From Gallionellaceae bacterium (GTDB lineage: Bacteria; Pseudomonadota; Gammaproteobacteria; Burkholderiales; Thiobacillaceae), in NCBI GenBank assembly GCA_028695325.1, contig JAQVJE010000002.1:11859-55734 (forward strand): a stretch of 43,876 bases of DNA, written 5' to 3'. Shown here one piece after another: positions 28,869 to 36,137 of this stretch. The first letter of the stretch is position 1. Every line of letters begins with the position of its first letter. The notes beneath the pieces were generated by a model. The model ran no database searches. It was not told the origin of the DNA and saw only the letters and a program-made list of their open reading frames with translations. A program made the position numbers and the translations under genes.

Positions 28869-28906
28869 CGTCGTTCCCGCGCAGGCGGGAACCCAGTGTC
28901 TGGGGT
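28869..28906. repeat. REP/dRS3-like palindromic repeat between groES and groEL
   Basis: CGTCGTTCCCGCGCAGGCGGGAACCCAGTGTCTGGGG contains GTTCCCGC-GCAG-GCGGGAAC, an 8-bp-arm palindrome. It is close to the (A/G)TTCCCGC..GCGGGAA(T/C) intergenic repeat widespread in betaproteobacteria and best known as dRS3 in Neisseria. A second small palindrome (CCCAGTGTCTGGG) follows. It lies 25 bp upstream of groEL. The assignment rests on similarity to the known core, not on other copies in this window. Confidence 0.6.
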
Positions 28907-28960
28907 GCCATTTTTAGTTCCGGCTCACATCCGCCCGCGGCGAACGCGACCCTTCACTGA

Positions 28961-28991
28961 AAGTAATTTTTCGCAGCGCGAAAAATTACTT
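28961..28991 (-). promoter_or_regulatory. Perfect 14-bp-arm hairpin spanning the groES stop codon
   Basis: AAGTAATTTTTCGC-AGC-GCGAAAAATTACTT. The upstream arm on the minus strand contains the last Lys codon and TAA of groES. No T tract follows the hairpin in the minus direction, so it is not a classic terminator. It is better explained as an mRNA processing or stability element or an attenuator between groES and groEL. Confidence 0.7.
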
Positions 28992-29276
28992 TTCCACCAC
29001 ACCCATGATGTCTTCTTCGCGCATGACCAGCAGTTCCTGGCCCTCGACCTTGACGGTCTGGCCGGCATACTTGCCGAACAGAACGCGGTCGCCCACCTTC
29101 AGGTCCATGGCGATCAGCTTGCCGCTGTCGTCGCGCTTGCCGGGGCCGACGGCGACGACTTCGCCCTGGTCGGGTTTCTCGGCGGCGGTGTCGGGGATGA
29201 CGATGCCGGAAGCGGTCTTGCGCTCTTCTTCCATGCGCTTAACGATGACGCGGTCATGCAACGGGCGGATCTTCAT
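28986..29276 (-). CDS. groS: Co-chaperonin GroES
   Basis: The 10-kDa lid of the GroEL chamber. The 96-residue protein starts [18 protein letters not shown] and has the mobile loop ([14 protein letters not shown]) that docks on GroEL, the conserved [12 protein letters not shown], and the C-terminal [12 protein letters not shown] 29276 is fixed by a strong AAGGAGGA upstream; the track ORF to 29387 is over-extended. It is the first gene of groES-groEL, behind a CIRCE operator and a heat-shock-like promoter. Confidence 0.99.
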   Translation of the reverse strand: MKIRPLHDRVIVKRMEEERKTASGIVIPDTAAEKPDQGEVVAVGPGKRDDSGKLIAMDLKVGDRVLFGKYAGQTVKVEGQELLVMREEDIMGVVEK

Positions 29277-29331
29277 TGATTCCTCCTTGAACTGAAATCC
29301 GGTGTCAGGAAACTCACTTCGGGGAGAGTTG

Positions 29332-29358
29332 TTAGCACTCTCGCCCGGCGAGTGCCAG
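29332..29358 (-). promoter_or_regulatory. CIRCE operator (HrcA site) of groESL
   Basis: On the plus strand TTAGCACTC-N9-GAGTGCCAG, against the consensus TTAGCACTC-N9-GAGTGCTAA: one arm is perfect and the other matches 7 of 9. It sits 55 bp upstream of groES, just downstream of the promoter boxes. HrcA repressor binding there is established for this element; no hrcA gene is in the window. Confidence 0.95.
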
Positions 29359-29388
29359 ATGATATGGACGCCTCCGGGGGATTTCAAG
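29359..29388 (-). promoter_or_regulatory. Promoter of groESL, sigma-32-like and sigma-70-like
   Basis: Read on the minus strand, CTTGAAA is followed after 14 bp by CCATATCAT. CTTGAAA is the exact sigma-32 -35 box and CCATAT approximates its -10. The same bases also give TTGAAA-N17-TATCAT, a decent sigma-70 promoter. The -10 directly abuts CIRCE, so HrcA would block either polymerase form. No transcription start is known. Confidence 0.75.
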
Positions 29389-29412
29389 TGCCCACCCTGT
29401 TAAGATTTGTTG

Positions 29413-30726
29413 ATGAGCAATTCAGACTGGCTGGAGCGCACCCGCGCCGCACTCTGGCACCCCTGCACCCAGATGAAGCAGCTGGAGGCCATGCCGCCGC
29501 TGCCCATCGCGCGCGGCGAGGGCCCCTGGCTGATCGACCACGACGGCCGTCGCTATCTCGACGCGGTGTCGTCCTGGTGGGTCAACCTGTTCGGCCACGC
29601 CGAACCGCGCATCAACCGGGCCATCGTCGACCAGCTCTCGCGCATCGAGCACGTCATCCTGGCCGGCTGCACCCACGCCCCGGTGGTGGAGTTGTCCGAG
29701 CGCCTGGCTCGGCTGACCGGTCTCGGCCATGCCTTCTACGGTTCCGACGGCGCCTCGGCGACCGAGATCGCCCTCAAGATGAGCTTCCATTACTGGCGCA
29801 ACAGCGGCCGGCCGGGCAAGACCGGCTTCGTCAGCCTGAAGAACGGCTATCACGGCGAGACCCTCGGCGCCCTGTCGGTGACCGACGTGGCCTTGTTCAA
29901 GGACACCTACGCCCCGCTGCTGCGCCTGAGCCACCAGGCCATGAGCCCGGACTGGCGCCTGGCTGCGCCGGGCGAGGCGGCCGAGGCCTACGCCAGGCGC
30001 GCCGCCGCCGACCTGGCGGCCTGGCTGGCGGAGCATGCCGACGCGACCGCGGCGGTGATCGTCGAGCCCCTGGTGCAGGGCGCCGCCGGCATGGCCATGT
30101 ACCACCCGGCCTACCTGGCCGAGCTGCGCGCGCTGTGCGACCGCCATCAGGTGCACCTGATCGCCGACGAGATCGCCGTCGGCTTCGGCCGCACCGGCAC
30201 CCTATTCGCCTGCGAGCAGGCGGCGGCGCGGGTGTCCGACATCGCCGATTTCATCTGCCTGTCCAAGGGCATCACCGGCGGCTACCTGCCGCTGTCGGCA
30301 GTGCTGACGCGGGACGAAATCTACGCCGCCTTCTACGACGACCGCGTGGCGCGCGGCTTCCTGCACTCGCATTCCTACACCGGCAATCCGCTCGCCTGCC
30401 GGGCCGCCCTGGCGGTGCTGGACATCTTCGCTGAAGACGACGTGATCGCCAGGAACCGCGGGCGGGCGGCCCGTTTCACCGCTCTGCTCGCCGAGGTGCG
30501 TGCCCACCCGCGGGTGCGCCACTTCCGCCACCTGGGCATGATCTGGGCCTTCGAGGTGGACGACGCGGGGCCCGATTTCGCCGCCGATTTTCACCGCCGC
30601 GCCCTCGGGCACGGGGTGTTCATCCGGCCGATCGGCCACACGGTCTACTTCATGCCGCCCTATGTCATCGGCGAGGAGGAGATGCGCCTCATGGTCGACA
30701 CCGTGCTGACCCTGCTGAATACCTGA
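29413..30726 (+). CDS. bioA: Adenosylmethionine-8-amino-7-oxononanoate aminotransferase
   Basis: BioA transfers the amino group of S-adenosylmethionine to KAPA, making DAPA in biotin synthesis. It is a PLP enzyme. From ATG 29413 it has 437 residues. The BioA-specific blocks are LWHPCTQM near the N-terminus, DAVSSWWVNLFGHAEPRIN, FYGSDGASATEIALKM and NGYHGETLGALSV. Then come LIADEIAVGFGRTGTLFACE and the PLP-lysine K285 in CLSKGITGGYLPLSAV. TTG starts at 29407 and 29410 are possible but unneeded; no RBS is strong. It is divergent from groES, with the promoters overlapping. No other biotin gene is nearby. Confidence 0.96.
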   Translation: MSNSDWLERTRAALWHPCTQMKQLEAMPPLPIARGEGPWLIDHDGRRYLDAVSSWWVNLFGHAEPRINRAIVDQLSRIEHVILAGCTHAPVVELSERLARLTGLGHAFYGSDGASATEIALKMSFHYWRNSGRPGKTGFVSLKNGYHGETLGALSVTDVALFKDTYAPLLRLSHQAMSPDWRLAAPGEAAEAYARRAAADLAAWLAEHADATAAVIVEPLVQGAAGMAMYHPAYLAELRALCDRHQVHLIADEIAVGFGRTGTLFACEQAAARVSDIADFICLSKGITGGYLPLSAVLTRDEIYAAFYDDRVARGFLHSHSYTGNPLACRAALAVLDIFAEDDVIARNRGRAARFTALLAEVRAHPRVRHFRHLGMIWAFEVDDAGPDFAADFHRRALGHGVFIRPIGHTVYFMPPYVIGEEEMRLMVDTVLTLLNT

Positions 30727-30911
30727 CACGGCCTTTTCTCGTCGACCACCCACGCGCCCGTCTGCGAGGGGGCGAATTGCCTAGCGGAAATAGTGCAAAT
30801 GGTTGACCTTGGGGCTATTTTCTCCCGCTACGCTATGAATTAAGATTCGCTACGCAGTCAGATACCCCGCACCGAATTTGCAGTTCGACACCATATAAAA
30901 GGAGTTTACAC

Positions 30912-31214
30912 ATGAAAGCCACGCTGATCGTCGCCGCCGCCCTGCTCGCCGTTTCCGGTTCCGCCCTGGCGGACGAGGCTCTGGCCAAGAAGAAGGCCTG
31001 CATGAGCTGCCACCAGGTCGCAAAAAAGGTGGTCGGCCCCTCCCTGAAGGACGTCGCCAACAAGTACAAGGGCGATGCCAAGGCCGAGGCCCATCTGGTT
31101 AGCGTCATCCAGAACGGCGGCAAGGGCGTCTGGGGCAACGTGCCGATGCCCAAGCAGCCGATGGTCAAGCCCGACGAGGCCGCCACCCTGGCGAAGTGGG
31201 TCCTGTCCCTGTAA
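30912..31214 (+). CDS. c551/c552-type monoheme cytochrome c
   Basis: A 100-residue periplasmic electron carrier. The signal peptide is MKATLIVAAALLAVSGSALA, cleaved before DEA. The heme-binding CMSCH covers residues 30-34, and the axial Met is probably Met79 in WGNVPMPKQPM, followed by ATLAKWVLSL. This layout (CxxCH near the mature N-terminus, GVWG..PMP, then LAKWVL) is that of the c551/c8 family, which donates to nitrite reductase or oxidases. A strong AAAAGGAG precedes the ATG, and a terminator follows at once, so it is a single-gene unit. TTGACC at 30800-30805 is a possible -35 box, weakly supported. Confidence 0.93.
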   Translation: MKATLIVAAALLAVSGSALADEALAKKKACMSCHQVAKKVVGPSLKDVANKYKGDAKAEAHLVSVIQNGGKGVWGNVPMPKQPMVKPDEAATLAKWVLSL

Positions 31215-31229
31215 TCGCGGGCTTCCACG

Positions 31230-31259
31230 AAAAAAGGCCGGCCAGTCCGGCCTTTTTTT
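31230..31259 (+). terminator. Rho-independent terminator after cytochrome c
   Basis: AAAAAAGGCCGG-CCAGT-CCGGCC-TTTTTTT, 16 bp after the stop codon of the cytochrome gene. The A and T tracts can extend the stem, so it may work in both directions. Confidence 0.95.
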
Positions 31260-31319
31260 CGTCCATACAGCCCGTCATGGTATAAATCCCGGGTTTCGTC
31301 ATCCAGACAGGGGTTTTGC

Positions 31320-32465
31320 ATGCGTATCGGCCAGTCGTCCGCCATTTTCCTGGTGCTCATCGGCCTGCTGGCCGGCTGCGGCGAGGAAAAGGCCGCCACG
31401 GACGGTACCGACGTCGTCCGCATCGGCTCGGTGGCGCCGCTGACCGGGGCGCAGTCGCACATCGGCAAGGACAACGACAACGGCGCCCGCCTGGCGATCG
31501 AGGAAATCAACGCCGCCGGTCTGACCTTGGGCGGCAAGCCGGTAAAACTGGAACTGGTGAGCGAAGACGACGCCGCCGACCCCAAGACCGCCACAAACGT
31601 GGCCCAGAAGCTGGTCGACCGCGGCGTCGTGGCGGTGATCGGCCATCTCAATTCCGGCACTACCATCCCGGCCTCGAAGATCTACCACGACGCCGGCATC
31701 CCGCAGATCTCCCCCTCCGCCACTGCCACCGCCTATACCGCCCAGGGCTACGCGACCGCCTACCGGGTGATGGCCAACGACGCCCAGCAGGGCAAGGCCC
31801 TGGGCCAATACGCCGTGGTCAAGCTGGACGCACGCCGGATCGCCATCATCGACGACCGCACCGCCTATGGCCAGGGCCTCGCCGACGAGTTCGAGAAGGC
31901 CGCGGTCGCCGCCGGCGCCACCGTGGTGGCGCGCGAGTACACCAGCGACAAGGCGACCGACTTCACCGCCATCCTCACCAGCATCAAGGGCAAGGCGCCC
32001 GACCTGGTGTTCTTCGGCGGCATGGACCCGCAGGGCGGCCCGATGGCACAGCAGATGCAGCGCCTCGGCCTCGCCGCCCGGCTGCTCGGCGGCGACGGCC
32101 TGCAGAACATCAACTTCATCAAGCTGGCCGGCGCCGACGCCGAAGGGGTGGTCGCCTCCTCGCCCGGCCTGCCCCTCGAAGCCATGCCGGGCGGCGCCCA
32201 GTTCAGGCAGAAGTTCGAGGCCAGGTACGGCCCCATCCAGGTCTACGCCCCCTATGCCTACGACGCCGTCAACATCCTGGTCGCGGCCATGCGACGGGCC
32301 GATTCCGCCGAGCCCGCCAGGGTGCTGGCCGAACTGCCCCGGACCTACCACCCCGGTGTCACCGGCCCCCTGAAGTTCGATGCCAGGGGCGATACCGCCG
32401 GCGGCGCGGTGACCCTGTACCAGGTACGGAACGGCACCTGGGCGGTGCTGGAAACCGTGCACTGA
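31320..32465 (+). CDS. livK: Branched-chain amino acid-type ABC transporter substrate-binding lipoprotein
   Basis: A 381-residue periplasmic receptor of the Leu/Ile/Val-binding family. The N-terminus has a lipobox, LLAGC with Cys20, so it is lipid-anchored, which is unusual for classic LivJ/LivK. The mature part starts VVRIGSVAPLTGAQSHIGKDNDNGARLAIEEIN and continues VAVIGHLNSGTTIPASKIYHDAGIPQISPSATAT, the standard ligand-site region, then DDRTAYGQGLADEF. The ligand may be Leu/Ile/Val, or an amide or urea; the sequence does not decide. It starts the five-gene operon livK-H-M-G-F. A TATAAAT box at 31281-31287 could be its -10. Confidence 0.93.
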   Translation: MRIGQSSAIFLVLIGLLAGCGEEKAATDGTDVVRIGSVAPLTGAQSHIGKDNDNGARLAIEEINAAGLTLGGKPVKLELVSEDDAADPKTATNVAQKLVDRGVVAVIGHLNSGTTIPASKIYHDAGIPQISPSATATAYTAQGYATAYRVMANDAQQGKALGQYAVVKLDARRIAIIDDRTAYGQGLADEFEKAAVAAGATVVAREYTSDKATDFTAILTSIKGKAPDLVFFGGMDPQGGPMAQQMQRLGLAARLLGGDGLQNINFIKLAGADAEGVVASSPGLPLEAMPGGAQFRQKFEARYGPIQVYAPYAYDAVNILVAAMRRADSAEPARVLAELPRTYHPGVTGPLKFDARGDTAGGAVTLYQVRNGTWAVLETVH

Positions 32466-32500
32466 CCTGAATCCGCCGCTCGCCTGGCCGGGCTGACGCC

Positions 32501-33430
32501 ATGGACATCTTCATTCAGCAACTGATCAACGGGCTCGTGCTGGGCAGCATCTACGCCCTGGTGGCGCTCGGCTACACCATGGTGTACGGCATCCTGGAAC
32601 TGATCAACTTCGCCCACGGCGAGGTCACCATGATCGGCGCCATGGTCGCCCTGGCGGTGATCGGGGCCCTGCTCGGCGCCAGCCCGGAGCTACCCGGCCT
32701 GATGGTGGTGCTGGCCGGGGTGCTGGTCGCGGTGCCGGCCTGCATGGCGCTGGCCTTCGTGATCGAAAAGGTCGCCTACCGGCCCTTGCGCAAGGCGCCC
32801 CGCCTGGCCCCGCTGATCACCGCCATCGGCGTCTCCATCATCCTGCAGAACGCCGCCATGCTGATCTGGGGGCGCGGCTATATCTCCTTTCCGGCCATCC
32901 TGCCGCAGGGCCGCCACGACATACTGGGCGCCAGCGTAACCGACCTGCAGATCGCCATCGTCGGCCTGTCCATCCTGTGCATGCTCGGCCTGGTGTTCCT
33001 GGTCGAGCGCACCCGCCTCGGTCGCGCCATGCGCGCCACCGCGCAGTCGCGCGAGGTAGCCGAACTGATGGGGGTGAACGTCAACACGGTGATCTCGGCG
33101 ACCTTCGTGATCGGCGCCGCCCTGGCCGCCGTGGCCGGCGTCATGGTCAGCGCCTACTACGGCCTGGCGCACTACTACATGGGCTTCCTGCTCGGCCTCA
33201 AGGCCTTCTCGGCGGCGGTGCTGGGCGGCATCGGCAACATCGCCGGCGCAGTACTCGGCGGCATGCTGCTGGGCATCATCGAGGCACTCGGCGCCGGCTA
33301 CATCGGTGACCTCACCGGCGGCTTCCTGGGCAGCCATTACCAGGACGTGTTCGCCTTCATGGTCCTGATCCTGGTGCTGGTGTTCCGGCCCTCCGGCCTC
33401 TTGGGAGAGCGGGTTGCCAACCGCGCTTGA
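32501..33430 (+). CDS. livH: ABC transporter permease LivH
   Basis: A 309-residue inner-membrane permease opening DIFIQQLINGLVLGSIYALVALGYTMVYGILELINFAHGE, the LivH signature. Later come YRPLRKAPRLAPLITAIGVSI and LKAFSAAVLGGIGNIAGAVLGGMLLG, which contains the EAA-like contact with the ATPase. It lies 35 bp after livK and overlaps livM by 17 bp. With LivM it forms the heterodimeric channel. Confidence 0.97.
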   Translation: MDIFIQQLINGLVLGSIYALVALGYTMVYGILELINFAHGEVTMIGAMVALAVIGALLGASPELPGLMVVLAGVLVAVPACMALAFVIEKVAYRPLRKAPRLAPLITAIGVSIILQNAAMLIWGRGYISFPAILPQGRHDILGASVTDLQIAIVGLSILCMLGLVFLVERTRLGRAMRATAQSREVAELMGVNVNTVISATFVIGAALAAVAGVMVSAYYGLAHYYMGFLLGLKAFSAAVLGGIGNIAGAVLGGMLLGIIEALGAGYIGDLTGGFLGSHYQDVFAFMVLILVLVFRPSGLLGERVANRA

Positions 33431-34526
33431 CTGGCTGCGCCGCCGTCCTCTACTCGCCTATGCGCTGCTGGCGGCACTGCTGATCGCCCTGCCCTTCCTG
33501 GTCGGCGCCGGCCTCGGGCGCGGCTGGGTGCGCGTGCTCGACTTCGTCCTGCTCTACGTCATGCTGGCCATCGGCCTCAACATCGTGGTCGGCTACGCCG
33601 GCCTGCTCGACCTCGGCTACATCGCCTTCTACGCCCTCGGCGCCTACCTGTTCGCCTGGCTGGCCAGCCCGCATTTCGGCCTCCACCTGCCATTCTGGCT
33701 GGTGTTGCCGATCGGGGCGACGCTTGCCGGGATATTCGGCGCCCTCCTCGGCGCCCCCACCCTGCGCCTGCGCGGCGACTACCTGGCAATCGTCACCCTG
33801 GGCTTCGGCGAGATCATCCGCATCTTCATGAACAACCTGAACGCCCCGGTCAACATCACCAACGGCCCGCAGGGCATCAACCTCATCGACCCCATCCGCC
33901 TGGGCGACTTCTCGCTGGCCAGCCCGGTCAGCCTGTTCGGCCTGCAGTTCCACCAGCCCCACCTTTATTACTACCTGTTCCTGGCCCTCACCCTGGCCAC
34001 CGTGTTCGTCGCCCTGCGCCTGCAGGACTCACGCATCGGCCGGGCCTGGGCGGCGATCCGCGAGGACGAGGTGGCCGCCGCCGCCATGGGCATCGACACC
34101 CGCAACATCAAGCTGCTCGCCTTCGCCATGGGAGCGGCCTTCGGCGGCCTGGCCGGCGGCCTGTTCGCCTCCTTCCAGGGCTTCATCAGCCCGGAGAGCT
34201 TCAACCTGATGGAATCGATCATGATCCTGTGCATGATCGTCCTCGGCGGCATGGGCAACATACCCGGCGTCGTCGTCGGTGCCGTCCTGCTCACCGTCCT
34301 GCCGGAGGCACTGCGCCACCTGGGCGACTGGCAGCGCGCCGTGCTCGGCCACGTCGCCGTCGACCCCAACGACCTGCGCATGCTGCTGTTCGGCCTGGCC
34401 ATGGTGGTGATGATGCTGTACCGGCCGGCCGGCCTGTTGCCGTCGCGCCAGCGCCAACGCGAGTTCGCCGCCGAGGACGGCGTGGCCGAGCAGGAACAGG
34501 CCAGCCTCTACGACAGCAAGGCCTGA
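33414..34526 (+). CDS. livM: ABC transporter permease LivM (TTG start)
   Basis: A 370-residue permease with YVMLAIGLNIVVGYAGLLDLGYIAFYALGAYLFAWLASP, LRGDYLAIVTLGFGEIIRIF and FQGFISPESFNLMESIMILCMIVLGGMGNIPGVVVGA, all LivM hallmarks. The start is TTG at 33414, inside the end of livH, with GGGAGAG four bases upstream; no nearby ATG or GTG would keep the first helix. The overlap implies coupled translation. The charged C-terminal tail ends YDSKA. Confidence 0.95.
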   Translation: MPTALDWLRRRPLLAYALLAALLIALPFLVGAGLGRGWVRVLDFVLLYVMLAIGLNIVVGYAGLLDLGYIAFYALGAYLFAWLASPHFGLHLPFWLVLPIGATLAGIFGALLGAPTLRLRGDYLAIVTLGFGEIIRIFMNNLNAPVNITNGPQGINLIDPIRLGDFSLASPVSLFGLQFHQPHLYYYLFLALTLATVFVALRLQDSRIGRAWAAIREDEVAAAAMGIDTRNIKLLAFAMGAAFGGLAGGLFASFQGFISPESFNLMESIMILCMIVLGGMGNIPGVVVGAVLLTVLPEALRHLGDWQRAVLGHVAVDPNDLRMLLFGLAMVVMMLYRPAGLLPSRQRQREFAAEDGVAEQEQASLYDSKA

Positions 34527-34527
34527 C

Positions 34528-35292
34528 ATGGAGGCCCTGCTGTCGGTCGATCGGGTGGGCAAGCGCTTCGGCGGGCTGGCGGCGCTCGACAATGTCTCCC
34601 TGGCAGTCCGCGCCGGCGAGGTATACGGCCTGATCGGCCCCAACGGCGCCGGCAAGACCACCCTGTTCAACTGCATGACCGGCCTCTACACCGTCAGTGC
34701 CGGTGCCATCCGCCTCGCCGGCAAGGCGATCCACGACGCCAAGCCGCACCGTATCGTCAAACTGGGCTTTGCACGCACCTTCCAGAACATCCGCCTGTTC
34801 GCCAACATGACGGCGCTGGAGAACGTCATGGTCGGCCGCCACATATGCACCCGTACCGGCGTGCTAGGCGCCGTCCTGCGCGGCCCGGCCAGCCGGGCCG
34901 AGGAGCGTGCCAGCCGCACGCGTGCCCAGGAGCTGCTGGCCTTCGTCGGCCTGGCCGGGCGCGGCGGCGGCCTGGCCGGCCACCTCCCCTACGGCGCCCA
35001 GCGCCGCCTGGAGATCGCCCGCGCCCTGGCCACCGAGCCCCGCCTGCTCGCCCTCGACGAGCCGGTCGCCGGCATGAACCCGAGCGAGCGGCGCGACATG
35101 GCCGAGCTGTTCCTCAAGCTGCGCGACGCCGGCGTCACCCTGCTCCTGATCGAGCATGACGTGAAGCTTGTCATGGGCCTGTGCGACCGGGTCGCCGTGC
35201 TCGACTACGGCCGCAAGATCGCCGAGGGCACGCCAGGTGAGGTGCGCCGCGACCCCGCCGTGATCGAGGCCTACCTGGGAGGCGAGGCATGA
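34528..35292 (+). CDS. livG: ABC transporter ATP-binding protein LivG
   Basis: A 254-residue ATPase of the high-affinity branched-chain amino acid-type transporter. Walker A is GPNGAGKT (37-44). The LivG-specific FARTFQNIRLFANMTALENVMVGRH follows. The signature region is atypical: HLPYGAQRRLEIARALA replaces LS-GGQ, as is usual in LivG. Walker B is LLALDEPVAGMNPSE, and the H-loop is LLIEHDVKLVMGLCDRVAVLDYG. It starts one base after the livM stop and overlaps livF by ATGA. Confidence 0.97.
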   Translation: MEALLSVDRVGKRFGGLAALDNVSLAVRAGEVYGLIGPNGAGKTTLFNCMTGLYTVSAGAIRLAGKAIHDAKPHRIVKLGFARTFQNIRLFANMTALENVMVGRHICTRTGVLGAVLRGPASRAEERASRTRAQELLAFVGLAGRGGGLAGHLPYGAQRRLEIARALATEPRLLALDEPVAGMNPSERRDMAELFLKLRDAGVTLLLIEHDVKLVMGLCDRVAVLDYGRKIAEGTPGEVRRDPAVIEAYLGGEA

Positions 35293-35996
35293 CCCTCCTG
35301 GCGGTGCGCGGGCTCGAGGTGCATTACGGCGGCATCCAGGCGGTGCGCGGCATCGACTTCGAGGTCGCCGAGGGCGAACTGGTCTGCCTGATCGAAGCCA
35401 ACGGCGCCGGCAAGAGCAGCGCGCTCAAGGGGTTGATGGGCCTGGTGCACCACGCCGGCGAGATCCGCTTCGCCGGCGAGCGCCTGGACGGCCGGCCGAC
35501 CCATGCCATCGCCGCGCTCGGCCTCGCCCTGGTCCCCGAGGGACGCGGCATCTTCGGCCGCCTCACGGTGGCGGAAAACCTCGACATGGGCGCCTACACC
35601 CGGCGCGACCGTGCCGGCGTGCGCGCCGACCTCGAACGGGTCTACGACCTTTTCCCCCGCCTGGCCGAGCGGCGCGACCAATTGGCCGGCACCCTGTCCG
35701 GCGGCGAACAGCAGATGCTGGCCATGGGGCGGGCGATGATGGCGCGGCCGCGCCTGCTGTTGCTTGACGAACCGAGCATGGGCCTGGCCCCCCTGATGGT
35801 GCAGAAGATCTACCAGACCGTCGCCACGATCGCCCGCGAGGGGGTCACCATCCTGCTGGTGGAACAGAACGCCCACCTCGCCCTGCAGGTCAGCCAGCGC
35901 GGCTATGTCATGGAAAGCGGCAACCTGGCGCTGGCCGGCAGCAGCGACCGCCTGGCCGGCGACCCCGCCGTGCGGGCGGCCTATCTGGGTGAGTGA
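35289..35996 (+). CDS. livF: ABC transporter ATP-binding protein LivF (altered Walker A)
   Basis: A 235-residue ATPase paired with LivG. It has the LivF signature LSGGEQQMLAMGRAMMARPRLLLLDEPSMGLAPLMV and VTILLVEQNAHLAL. The Walker A motif reads EANGAGKSS (36-44), where LivF proteins normally have GANGAGK[ST][ST]. The first P-loop glycine is therefore Glu36, while the lysine and serine are kept. It could still bind nucleotide, or be weakened, with LivG carrying the active site. It is last in the liv operon; a small hairpin (TGTTGCG-TCTG-CGCAACA) follows at 36000-36017, without a T tract. Confidence 0.96.
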   Translation: MTLLAVRGLEVHYGGIQAVRGIDFEVAEGELVCLIEANGAGKSSALKGLMGLVHHAGEIRFAGERLDGRPTHAIAALGLALVPEGRGIFGRLTVAENLDMGAYTRRDRAGVRADLERVYDLFPRLAERRDQLAGTLSGGEQQMLAMGRAMMARPRLLLLDEPSMGLAPLMVQKIYQTVATIAREGVTILLVEQNAHLALQVSQRGYVMESGNLALAGSSDRLAGDPAVRAAYLGE

Positions 35997-36137
35997 CGTT
36001 GTTGCGTCTGCGCAACAGAAGCAAACCTATAGTCACTATGAATCAATGCAATAACAGAATGTACTAATATGCCGGCGTAGAATTGCCAGCCGGAGATTTG
36101 TTGTCCTGACCCAACCCTTCCTTAAGGAGAAGAACCA

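Noticed and set aside
36000-36017. TGTTGCG-TCTG-CGCAACA hairpin after livF as a terminator
   Set aside because: There is no T tract after the stem and the stem is short, so it was not listed as a terminator.
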